DNA of 33,111 nt from Cricetibacter osteomyelitidis (GTDB taxonomy: Bacteria; Pseudomonadota; Gammaproteobacteria; Enterobacterales; Pasteurellaceae), in contig NZ_SLYB01000028.1 of assembly GCF_004340985.1 (NCBI RefSeq), positions 1 through 33,111 on the forward strand, given 5' to 3'. The position numbers were made by a program, and so were the translations under genes. This document shows, piece after piece, positions 22,701-29,392 of the stretch. Under the pieces are notes generated by a model. The model worked only from the letters and a program-made list of their open reading frames with translations, had not been told where the DNA came from and ran no database searches. The first letter of the stretch is position 1. Every line of letters begins with the position of its first letter.

Positions 22701-25700
22701 GAGCGCGACTTGGTTTTATGGTATTCCTCATAATCATCGGTGCGGGCAGCGGTGCCAAGGACTAAATTATTTTCCGCAAGTGCGGTCAGTTTTTTATCGG
22801 ATTCTAACTGCGCTCCCTCGGAATAAATATTGGTAGCGCGCAGCAATAAATCACCGACACTTTTAACACTGCTTATCGCCACATCTTGCAGGGATTCATT
22901 ACGATAGTGATTACCGCCACCCATTTTTTTATTAAAGCCCACCTCAACCGTACCGAGGTTGAGGTGATTATCGGCAGCCAAATAACTGCCGCCTTGTCCG
23001 TCGTTGATAATATCGGCACCGTTAAGATTGATGTTATTGGCATTAACGTGCAATACACCGTTTTCATCTTTGACATGCAGTAACGCTTTGCGGTCAAGGT
23101 TGGTCTCCGTACGTTTAAAGCCCGCTGAATCAATATGGCTGGTTGCCGTTGTGGAAACGTGATTAAAATCCCCGCCGATGTTGAGCAATAGGGCGTTATC
23201 GGCTTCCAGCGTACCACCAAGATTATCCAGATTACCGGAGACGTTACCCTTCACCACATCACCGCTGATTTTGCCGCGATTAGTTAGCTTTTCTGCATTA
23301 AATGCCACAAATTCACGTCCGGCAATGGTGCCTTGGTTCAGCATTTCATTGGAATTGATTTTAACGGATTTAGCGGAAAGCAATGTACCGCTACCGTCAA
23401 TATCGCCTTTTTTCACCACGGCATAGACTTTCGGCACCAGCACATCGACTTTTTCACCGCTTGGTAATATCACCGATTGGGTTTCCAGCCATACAATATC
23501 GGACGTGAGCTGTGCGACTTGAGCAGGGGTTAAGGCAATACCGACGCGAAGATTAAATTTTTCCGCAAAGGTCAGTCCCGCATCCATCAAGGCTTTGTAT
23601 TGTTCTTCGTAATCGGTGTTATCGCCAAAGAAGTTGCGACCGGTCAGCCGATTGATTTGTTCTCGTACCAGGCGTTGCTCGTAGTAACCATCGCCTAAAC
23701 GCTTGTGTACGTTGTCGTGTTCGGCACGTAATGCTTTGTACATATAATTGCTGCTGAGCCAGTTCTTGCGCTTAGTAAATGCGGGGTCGGTTTCAATCAA
23801 TACATGGCTGTCGGCATTGGGGTTGAGTTTGTATAAACTGCTGCTCGGCAGTGTCGCTGTTTGGGTGTTTTTATTTTCGGTAAGCGGATCATTGGCATTA
23901 AAATCATACTGTTGAAAAACAGTTGCCACCGGTAAGGTGATTGTTGTTGGGGTATTGCTGACAACACCTGAAGTGATTAATGTCGTATCCCGACCATACT
24001 TATTTCGTCCGCTTGCGGTTTTGCCGGTGACCACTTCCTGACTGTAATATTTCTGACCGTGATTTTCAGTAAATCGTGTTCCCGACGCATTAAGATTAGT
24101 GAGTTCACCGGTTATATTCAGTGTACCGCCCGCTAATAATTGGCTTTTATCATTAATAAACGCAGCACTATTTATATCTGCATTTTGCTCAATTAATATT
24201 TTACCTGCCTGGCTTTTTGTGACCACATCCTCTTTGATGACCTGGCGATTCAGCTTGGTAAGCCAATAATCTCTATATTCTTGATTACGGCGGTTGTAAC
24301 GTGATTGGTTGTGCTGTTGTATTTTTGCGGCTAATTGTGCAAATTGCGCTTCATTATCGCTTACCCATTGTGCATAAAGCGGTTTCACTTCCGCTTCAAA
24401 ATGCGCGTTATCTTGCAGGTATTTCGCGTAATCCTGCTCGTATTGCATTTTTTTCGTTTCATATTCCGCTAACTGTTTTTTATATTGTTGTTGTGCGGCG
24501 GGATTAGTGCTTGTCGGCTGTGTCGGTTTTTGTGGCTCAACGGGGGCAACAGGTACGGTCACGTTCATTAACCGAGTGCCCGCACTTGCACGTTGTTGAG
24601 TATCAATACCAAACGCTTTCCAGGCAGGATCGTCCGGAAAATAATAAGAAGCGGGACGGATTTCACAATTTGTGCCGGCACCGCTCTGGCATTGATTCAC
24701 TTCAGGCAGAATATGTGACAACACATCGCCATTTTGAGGCTTGGTGAGCGTTTGAGCGTCCGGATAGTTGCGGGGATGCATGGCATTATGACCCCGTGTC
24801 CATGTTCGGTAGAACATATAGCTCATATCAAATCGCGCATCGCTTTCAAGCTGACCCTGTGGCACTAAATAATGCCAGTTTATCGGGGTATCTGAGACGA
24901 TTTGCTGCTCTGTGGCAAAAAAGTCATTCTGATTGACAATCTTGTCGGCATGCCATCGGGCGGATTGAGCTTGAATTAACCCGCTTCGATTTTCGATCAA
25001 ATGCGCTTTTCCCGTTGCCTGATACTGTTCATTGAGTATGCCGCCAATAGAAAACGCCCCTTGGCTCAGGATTTGACTGCCGTTTTCGGCATTGCCCGAA
25101 TAATAATGACTTTGATTTAACAAATGGGCGGTGCCGATATCTAAACGCTCCCGTGCCGCAATAACCGCACTTTTCAGTGTCGTGTCGGATTGTTCATCAA
25201 GGTTTTCAACCTTATTTCCCTGTAGTGCAATATGGTCACCATAGAGACGACCGGTACCGATATTGGTGATTTCCTTTGCCTTGAGATAAGTCTGTGATGT
25301 GCCTTGCTCCGATTGACTATTGATTAATCCTCGATTGACAATGTTGTCTTTGACTTCAACCTGTATTTTACCGCTCTGCAATTCGGCGGCGGCAGATTGT
25401 TCTAATTGAGTGGCGGACAATTGTATTTTATTGCCTGCACTTATGATACCTTGCTGCTCAAGTTTTTTCCCTACCTGAGCGATAACATCGCGGCGTTGAG
25501 CAAGAATTTTACCTGTCGGCGTATTCTCTAAATTCTCCGCCGTCACCAATTTTACAGACTGCCCGGCACTGAGATGATTGCTATTGACAAGCCGTCCCTG
25601 TGTATTAATAACAAGCTCACCCGCACTCGCCCCGATATGTCCCGCATTGCGTACGCCCAAACCTTGCTCTGTACCCACAAGATGAATTTTGCCGGCATAC

Positions 25701-26614
25701 ATCCCGCCCAGCTCGCTCACATCAAGGGCAAAGTGCGGTGTGTTTTCAGCGAGTTTTTTTGCATCAATACGGGTGATAGTTAAATCACTGTCGGCTTGAG
25801 CAATATCTGCTTGCTTTATCTCGTTGGCTCCGGTCACCACATTGAGCTTTTTACCAGCCCACACACCGGCATTGATTTCGGCTTCACGAGCAAGAATATC
25901 GGTGTAATCCACACGGCTGTTATCCAAGCCTTTGCCGCTGATTTTCACTTTGCCTTTTTCAACGTTGAAACCGTCCACCCGACCGTCTTTAATCTGTGGT
26001 TTACCGGTGGTTAGCGTTGAGCGAGTGGCATTAATGGTGCCGCAGCCGTCGCAATGTAGTCCGTTCGGGTTGGCAATAATCACTTCGGCTTTTTTCCCTG
26101 CCACTTCCAGATAGCCTTTAAGCCGGCTCGGATTGGTGGAGGTGACTTCATTTAAAATCACCTTGGCTTCACCGCGGGCAAGATAAGGATTACCTTGTAC
26201 CAGCCCGGCTTGTTGGGTTTTGGTGGCGTTGTAACTGTTATTTAAAATGGCACCTTTGGTGTCCACATTAAAATCCCGGTATTTATTATGGGATAAGCCT
26301 TTTTCATTCGGCGTTTGAATATTGACCTGCGGAAGACCGTTTGCGGTTTGTAATACGATAGGCTGCTGATTTTTAGGGGCATTCGGGTCGGCTTTAATAA
26401 TTAAGGTATCGGCAAGGGCAGAGGCGGAAAACGTCACGAAGCCCAAGGCACAGAATAAACTAAATGCTAACGGTTTTAAGGTGGCAAAAACTGTGTCAGA
26501 ACTGACCGCACTTTGTGGGGATGTTGATTTATCCGCAGATTTTGCTAATTCAGATGTGACGATTAAGCGTTGCCGTGTTTTGCTGAAAATCACACGAAAG
26601 CATTGTTTATTCAT
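19754..26614 (-). CDS. cdiA: CdiA/FhaB-like two-partner-secretion exoprotein, full length
   Basis: 2286 aa, secreted through a TpsB partner and displayed as a long filament. Extended signal peptide (1-68, cleavage after SASALA), TPS/haemagglutination-activity domain (69-310, with NPNGLHCDGCG near 180), FHA-1 repeats (310-570), a Pro/Lys/Tyr-rich segment with coiled-coil character (680-790), a YP-like region (790-1010), the conserved LTSDIVWLETQSVILPSGE near 1045, FHA-2 repeats (1080-2000), pre-toxin with VENN at ~2110, and a ~175-aa toxin. The toxin has Gly-rich hydrophobic stretches (GGCLTFLCGSIG, TIGIGIGSGYYMG), so a membrane-acting toxin is possible; the family is unknown. An AAGAGG site lies 5 nt before the ATG. 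cdiI follows with a 1-bp overlap. No cdiB precedes it. Confidence 0.95.
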   Translation of the reverse strand: MNKQCFRVIFSKTRQRLIVTSELAKSADKSTSPQSAVSSDTVFATLKPLAFSLFCALGFVTFSASALADTLIIKADPNAPKNQQPIVLQTANGLPQVNIQTPNEKGLSHNKYRDFNVDTKGAILNNSYNATKTQQAGLVQGNPYLARGEAKVILNEVTSTNPSRLKGYLEVAGKKAEVIIANPNGLHCDGCGTINATRSTLTTGKPQIKDGRVDGFNVEKGKVKISGKGLDNSRVDYTDILAREAEINAGVWAGKKLNVVTGANEIKQADIAQADSDLTITRIDAKKLAENTPHFALDVSELGGMYAGKIHLVGTEQGLGVRNAGHIGASAGELVINTQGRLVNSNHLSAGQSVKLVTAENLENTPTGKILAQRRDVIAQVGKKLEQQGIISAGNKIQLSATQLEQSAAAELQSGKIQVEVKDNIVNRGLINSQSEQGTSQTYLKAKEITNIGTGRLYGDHIALQGNKVENLDEQSDTTLKSAVIAARERLDIGTAHLLNQSHYYSGNAENGSQILSQGAFSIGGILNEQYQATGKAHLIENRSGLIQAQSARWHADKIVNQNDFFATEQQIVSDTPINWHYLVPQGQLESDARFDMSYMFYRTWTRGHNAMHPRNYPDAQTLTKPQNGDVLSHILPEVNQCQSGAGTNCEIRPASYYFPDDPAWKAFGIDTQQRASAGTRLMNVTVPVAPVEPQKPTQPTSTNPAAQQQYKKQLAEYETKKMQYEQDYAKYLQDNAHFEAEVKPLYAQWVSDNEAQFAQLAAKIQQHNQSRYNRRNQEYRDYWLTKLNRQVIKEDVVTKSQAGKILIEQNADINSAAFINDKSQLLAGGTLNITGELTNLNASGTRFTENHGQKYYSQEVVTGKTASGRNKYGRDTTLITSGVVSNTPTTITLPVATVFQQYDFNANDPLTENKNTQTATLPSSSLYKLNPNADSHVLIETDPAFTKRKNWLSSNYMYKALRAEHDNVHKRLGDGYYEQRLVREQINRLTGRNFFGDNTDYEEQYKALMDAGLTFAEKFNLRVGIALTPAQVAQLTSDIVWLETQSVILPSGEKVDVLVPKVYAVVKKGDIDGSGTLLSAKSVKINSNEMLNQGTIAGREFVAFNAEKLTNRGKISGDVVKGNVSGNLDNLGGTLEADNALLLNIGGDFNHVSTTATSHIDSAGFKRTETNLDRKALLHVKDENGVLHVNANNINLNGADIINDGQGGSYLAADNHLNLGTVEVGFNKKMGGGNHYRNESLQDVAISSVKSVGDLLLRATNIYSEGAQLESDKKLTALAENNLVLGTAARTDDYEEYHKTKSRSALSRKSKETFDAISRTQQLGTTVVGSNVTLAAGNDVTAHALSAVATEGDLVVQAKNNVTLNAGTNHSRDVHWEKKKKSGVFSGGGIGITFGSKSEKHRNEAESWTQSDARSVIGSEAGHVIVQAGNHVQLTGTDTIAQSDKTIRVQGASVKVEAGRDIIETSEKHVYKQSGLTIALSTPVTDALQNTYNAVQNAKRTEKSNHVLSGLYAIKAAQEAAIAAQNVSKVADTLDNMSNGLDGLQRNDAAAQSPAVKIAVSYGDSKQESETKTRTVTHDKATFQAGNLEVVATDEKVILQGVDTNITDKTRLDGKAGIDVLGVKDTYDSHTKDSSHSASVGVFVGFNGNSYGIGVEGSAQIGKGKENTSNETWQNSQLNTGTLITHSGGTLTLDAANANVNRWEVNVKGLDITSRQDTEKYESKQTSAGGSFSVTYGSGGGGSVNASYSKAKMDYAQVNQQSGIRVGSGGMDVNVEGHTQLNGAIIESEATTDKNQFSTKTFGSADMHNYSKLKTESVSINAGTSGFNPTSAAMSLLGNRRESDSSTTKSAVSANINLNVKNGGIPTALLRDTKNTNEKVGKQNLQKIREQQEMAKVIGEISDNAIKIAAHKELEAIEQANLELGKIKQRAKDENWSEEKIKNDPTMQRAQDKVNNAQKAYDDSYGIGSTKGQTIKAVTAALQGLANKSPEQAVVALASPYLNKKIHEATQNADGTINKPANLAAHAVLSAIEAQVTGNNALAGAVAGVTAEGTAMLIAEKFYDKPIDKLTSNEKQNVVFLSQLASGLAAGIVGNSTADTVAGAETGKRAVENNNLRQYMQMSSAETESLIKYSIFDNQLKEIEKEVTQTIQNNISDKPHYLSGNLNWYKHNIKFAFNTETNDLFVGYQGNIISDVSPFNFGGSIETGWILTLTKDERKNLGRSINNVLAGSGANAGGCLTFLCGSIGTTLPTDKNRTTHQTIGIGIGSGYYMGVDSLHKVTRGE
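20269..21507. repeat. 1.24-kb direct repeat shared with orphan EC869-type cassette (copy 2)
   Basis: Copy inside the active cdiA gene, ending at VENN. Its partner at 13756-14994 leads into a different toxin and immunity. Recombination between them would delete exactly one repeat interval (6513 bp) and place the nuclease toxin on the full-length protein in frame, since the repeat is read in the same frame in both. Confidence 0.9.
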
Positions 26615-26637
26615 AAAAACCTCTTTTTATTTAAAAG

Positions 26638-27037
26638 TTAATTAAAAATTAATGCCGATATTAAATGACCAATATCAATAGTCCGTCTTACTAGTCCACG
26701 ATTTTGCTCGTTATTATTCATCGTTGATGAATTACTACCTAATATAAGTGGTATTTTGCCGACGGGATCTGATTCGTGATTCTTTATACGAATAGAACCC
26801 TCTTTGTTTTTCTCATTCCTTGAAAAATCTGTTTGTAATTGACTTAACGTATTATCCGCATTAGTCACATTTGCCGATGGTCCACCATTTTTACTATTGT
26901 ACCTGAAAGAAATTGCTTATTGCGATTTTTTTCAGCATTCATGCATTTAATGCATTAGTAACGAGCAGCGTGCCTCGGCTATGAGAACCGGCAAAGAGAT
27001 CATCTTTAAGCATAATTACCTGATGGACTATATTATT
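26638..27037 (-). pseudogene. Remnant of an alpha/beta-hydrolase-like CdiA C-terminus
   Basis: Two frames survive. 26939-27013 reads MLKDDLFAGSHSRGTLLVTN then ALNA, where HSRG resembles the nucleophile elbow (G-x-S-x-G-like) of hydrolase-type hemagglutinin C-termini. From ~26900 to 26638 a second frame reads NGGPSANVTNADNTLSQLQ, IKNHESDPVGKIPLILGSNS and ends in GHLISALIFN. HE-x-DPVGKI-x-x-x-LGSNSST recalls the H-x-x-D-x-VG-x-x-x-GGNP ending of such proteins. Stops and a frame change separate the parts. It lies between a lipoprotein gene and the cdiA start, 23 bp before the latter. Confidence 0.45.
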
Positions 27038-27052
27038 ATGGAGTTTGTATAA

Positions 27053-27370
27053 TCAAAGAATCGAACTACCTCTTTCCCTCATACAAGATTTGTATAACGT
27101 TTGTTTTTTATTGCTAAGATCATAATCAAAATTAGGATTAGGATATTTTTTATTAATCCAATTTAAACAATAATCTATATTTTTTTTCCTTAATTTCTTT
27201 TGTTCTTCGGTTTCTTTAGCATAAAATTCCTCCTCTTGTTTTCTCATTTTTTCAGCTGTATTCCGTAAAGAATAATGCCCATTCCAAAAATCTATCATCA
27301 TCTTAGGTGTACAGGATACTATTCCATATATACTAACTAAAATAGTTACTAGTTTAATAAATATTTTCAT
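27053..27370 (-). CDS. Small lipoprotein, predicted immunity (family 1, intact)
   Basis: 105 aa from the ATG at 27370. Signal peptide with lipobox IVSC, Cys20 as lipidation site (MKIFIKLVTILVSIYGIVSC), so it is exported and membrane-anchored in the periplasm. The body has the charged stretch EEFYAKETEEQKKLRKKN and ends YKSCMRERGSS, with conserved Cys residues. The ATG lies within the last 17 bases of a toxin-tail frame, typical coupling. The poly-A run coding LRKKN is intact here (8 A), whereas its copy at 31341 has 7. A lipoprotein as CDI immunity implies interception of the toxin outside the cytoplasm; that is inference. Confidence 0.7.
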   Translation of the reverse strand: MKIFIKLVTILVSIYGIVSCTPKMMIDFWNGHYSLRNTAEKMRKQEEEFYAKETEEQKKLRKKNIDYCLNWINKKYPNPNFDYDLSNKKQTLYKSCMRERGSSIL

Positions 27371-27418
27371 AATATGTTCTTTCTCCTGTTTCAAAGGCTC
27401 CGTTTCTCGATGAAGAGA
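27354..27418 (-). pseudogene. Toxin-tail remnant ending in the ENIY hinge (copy A)
   Basis: About 20 codons directly behind the previous lipoprotein's stop: SSSRNGAFETGERTYYENIY then TAA at 27354. The last 17 bases double as the start of the lipoprotein gene (MKIFI). The same end is found at 27705, 31641 and 31991, so this hinge marks a toxin-immunity border used repeatedly. Confidence 0.55.
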
Positions 27419-27721
27419 TTAATTTCCACCTCTATAAATTGGTGAACCTCTTTCTTGCATACAGTCTACATATTTTATTTGATCCCAATTTCCTGAATAT
27501 GCTCCAGAAATATTAAAGCAAATTTGCCTATTTTTTTTTCTCAGTTCCTTTTGTTCAATAGTTTCCTTCGCATAAAAGGCATCTTGTTTTTTATCATACT
27601 CTTCCACAGCTTTCTGCTGTGAATAATATCCATTCCATAACCGCTCCATCATACGGGGAGTACAGGAGACTATTCCCAATAAGCTTATAAAAAGTAAAAA
27701 CAACTTAATAAATATTTTCAT
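27419..27721 (-). CDS. Small lipoprotein, predicted immunity (family 1b, intact)
   Basis: 100 aa from the ATG at 27721, with a GGAGGAA site 9-10 nt upstream. Lipobox IVSC with Cys20. Body: MMERLWNGYYSQQKAVEEYD, AFYAKETIEQKELRKKN, and the end YVDCMQERGSPIYRGG. It is a paralogue of the 27053 product (same length, same Cys-Met and ERGS ending), diverged in the middle, where toxin specificity would be expected. It has an intact 9-A run where the duplicate at 31706 has 8. Confidence 0.7.
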   Translation of the reverse strand: MKIFIKLFLLFISLLGIVSCTPRMMERLWNGYYSQQKAVEEYDKKQDAFYAKETIEQKELRKKNRQICFNISGAYSGNWDQIKYVDCMQERGSPIYRGGN

Positions 27722-27980
27722 AATACTTTCTTCCTCCATATTCAAAAGTCCCGTTACCTGATGAGCTATTTCTTAAATGAATTTTTCCATCTTTATTCCG
27801 GATTAAGATATTTGTTGACCACTAAATAAAGCTCGTTTTCACTACTGTTAGTTGGTTTCACTAATACAGGTAAAGATAGATTATGATCTTTATATTGAGA
27901 CACTCCCAAAAGTTGTTTAAATTCTCTTTAATGACACAAGTTTGCACCATCAGGAGAATTAGTTAGTGGCAATGAAATCC
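27705..27980 (-). pseudogene. Decayed toxin fragment behind the lipoprotein gene
   Basis: Two pieces. One (27793-27927, no start) reads REFKQLLGVSQYKDHNLSLP and VLVKPTNSSENELYLVVNK. It is preceded in frame by LTNSPDGANLCH and a TAA. The second, overlapping frame (27705 to ~27818) reads NILIRNKDGKIHLRNSSSGN, then GTFEYGGRKYYENIY, and overlaps the lipoprotein start. The second piece is the same tail as in the 72-aa ORF at 31991, and the first is unrelated, so two toxin ends have been spliced. Confidence 0.5.
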
Positions 27981-28005
27981 ATATTCACATAACTAAATTT
28001 TGAAT

Positions 28006-28356
28006 TTACAAATTACATTTCCCTGTATCCCATTTAGGATTTTGATAACCACATTCAGCTGGCCAAAATCGATGATAGCCTTTTTTTTCCATACATATTT
28101 TAAATTCATTATATTTTCCTTGACGATTGATATGTAACAATTCTTTATCCCCATATTTACTGCCACAATCAATAGCATCTTTCCAACGTTGTTGAGAATC
28201 AGTATGTCCAATAGTATTCACATTTTGAAATTCTGCTATGCCAGGCCACATATTCCCTTTATTTACACAACTTACACTCTGTGGGGTATAAAAACATCCA
28301 TCTGAATAACAACCATTTAGCAAAATTATAGTTATAAAAATTATTTTTCTCCTCAT
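28006..28356 (-). CDS. Small lipoprotein, predicted immunity (family 2, member 3)
   Basis: 116 aa from the ATG at 28356. Lipobox LNGC with Cys16. It contains NTIGHTDSQQRWKDAIDCGS and FKICMEKKGYHRFWPAECG. It shares the order GYTD/GHTD-x-x-QRW-x-D-x-x-x-CG and F-x-x-CM-x-x-K-x-Y-x(5,6)-EC/HEC with the two lipoproteins upstream, so the three are tandem paralogues with four conserved Cys. It starts one base after the previous gene's stop. It has no toxin tail of its own in front, which suggests it is a spare immunity. Confidence 0.65.
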   Translation of the reverse strand: MRRKIIFITIILLNGCYSDGCFYTPQSVSCVNKGNMWPGIAEFQNVNTIGHTDSQQRWKDAIDCGSKYGDKELLHINRQGKYNEFKICMEKKGYHRFWPAECGYQNPKWDTGKCNL

Positions 28357-28357
28357 A

Positions 28358-28723
28358 CTAATTACAAATCTTTTTCTCCCAACATTCGTGCAAGGGTATT
28401 GTTTTATATCCTTTTTCTTGCATGCATAAGGAAAATTTACGAACACCATTGATATTTTTTTCATCAAAATTATCTAGTCTAGGAAGAGTTTTAAATATCC
28501 AGCCATCCTCAGTATATTTAGCTCCGCAATTAATAGCATCGAACCAACGTTGTTCCTTATCTGTATTTCCAAGACTTGCTATTTTCTGGAATTTTGTTAT
28601 TTCGGGGTAATCATTACGATTATAATTATAACAATTCACCATTTGTGGAGTATATATACATCCATTTGAGTAATAACAACCATTTATAAGGATGGAAATG
28701 ATAACTAGTATAAAAAATCTCAT
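28358..28723 (-). CDS. Small lipoprotein, predicted immunity (family 2, member 2)
   Basis: 121 aa, lipobox INGC with Cys16. Motifs SLGNTDKEQRWFDAINCGA and FSLCMQEKGYKTIPLHECWE. The ATG (28723) shares one base with the stop of a 99-codon toxin tail (TAATG), so this is its cognate immunity by position. It would be exported and lipid-anchored. Near the N-terminus, the YYSNGCIYTPQMVNC segment also appears in member 3 (CYSDGCFYTPQSVSC). Confidence 0.7.
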   Translation of the reverse strand: MRFFILVIISILINGCYYSNGCIYTPQMVNCYNYNRNDYPEITKFQKIASLGNTDKEQRWFDAINCGAKYTEDGWIFKTLPRLDNFDEKNINGVRKFSLCMQEKGYKTIPLHECWEKKICN

Positions 28724-29022
28724 TAGTTACCTCCCAATTTCATTAAAATTTCAACCATATCTGAAGTCATTATGTCTGATAATGCCAATGGGGCAGTGAC
28801 AGGAATTGCAACAGCAGTGGTAACATCAGCTCTAAATTGAGTGAGCGGGCTTTTTTCTGCAGTATTTCCATCTTTATCATAGAATTTCCAAGCTTGCCCA
28901 CCAATTAAATCGTGCGGACCAGCAAAAGACTCCACTATTTTATCGGAAAGACTATTTACTCCATATGGAATATAAAAATAACTGCTATCATAGGAATCAT
29001 TGCATAAAACTTGTTTATTCAT
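28723..29022 (-). CDS. Truncated toxin tail of the lipoprotein-paired class (99 aa)
   Basis: 99 codons from the ATG at 29022, which lies in the last bases of the upstream lipoprotein gene. It contains YDSSYFYIPYGVNSLSDKIV, ESFAGPHDLIGGQAWKFYD and an end APLALSDIMTSDMVEILMKL. It parallels the end of the 651-aa orphan (SDQLIESFAGTHDYLGG and APFALSDLISSDFVEIL) but lacks the ~75 residues between YDS-x-YF and the PY-x-V-x-S motif there. It may be expressed through coupling, but it has no secretion signal. Confidence 0.6.
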   Translation of the reverse strand: MNKQVLCNDSYDSSYFYIPYGVNSLSDKIVESFAGPHDLIGGQAWKFYDKDGNTAEKSPLTQFRADVTTAVAIPVTAPLALSDIMTSDMVEILMKLGGN

Positions 29023-29392
29023 TACAAACTTTACTTTTTTTACATTCATGCTCCTCAATAAAAATATAATTTTTATCTTCCATACACTTATTAAATGCAA
29101 AATGGTAATTAAGGTCATCTAAACTGGTAGATATTATTCTATCTTTAGAAAATGCATCTTTATATTTTTTACGTTCTTCATCATAAAATAATATATAGAA
29201 AAAATTACCATCTTTTGTTCTAACTCCACCACAAGATAGAATATCCTTCCATCGTTGTTCTGTATCGGTATATCCTAGTGTATTTCTTTTTTGTATTGAG
29301 CTTACATCTGAATGTCTAGTGTAATCTAAAGTAACAACACAGTTACTCAATAAAATAACAGAAAAAGCAATACATATACGATGAAACATCAT
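29015..29392 (-). CDS. Small lipoprotein, predicted immunity (family 2, member 1)
   Basis: 125 aa, lipobox LSNC with Cys18 (or Cys17 from the second Met). It contains NTLGYTDTEQRWKDILSCGG and FNKCMEDKNYIFIEEHECKK. The ATG overlaps the stop of the 651-aa orphan cassette (ATGA, 4 bases), so it is that toxin's immunity by position. Export and lipid anchoring put it in the periplasm, so the toxin probably acts on, or must cross, the inner membrane at a step it can block. Confidence 0.7.
   Translation of the reverse strand: MMFHRICIAFSVILLSNCVVTLDYTRHSDVSSIQKRNTLGYTDTEQRWKDILSCGGVRTKDGNFFYILFYDEERKKYKDAFSKDRIISTSLDDLNYHFAFNKCMEDKNYIFIEEHECKKSKVCNE

Larger units (their letters stand above)
27038..27818. 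repeat. Lipoprotein-pair direct repeat, copy 1 (partner 31326-32104)
   Basis: About 780 bp containing two immunity-like lipoprotein genes and the ends of their toxin tails. It is shared at offset 4288 (4287 after the first one-base deletion). This copy has both genes intact. Confidence 0.9.

Noticed and set aside
22873-23220. Minus-strand 115-codon ORF inside cdiA in another frame
   Set aside because: It overlaps the strongly supported FHA-2 frame and its composition is that of an out-of-frame translation.
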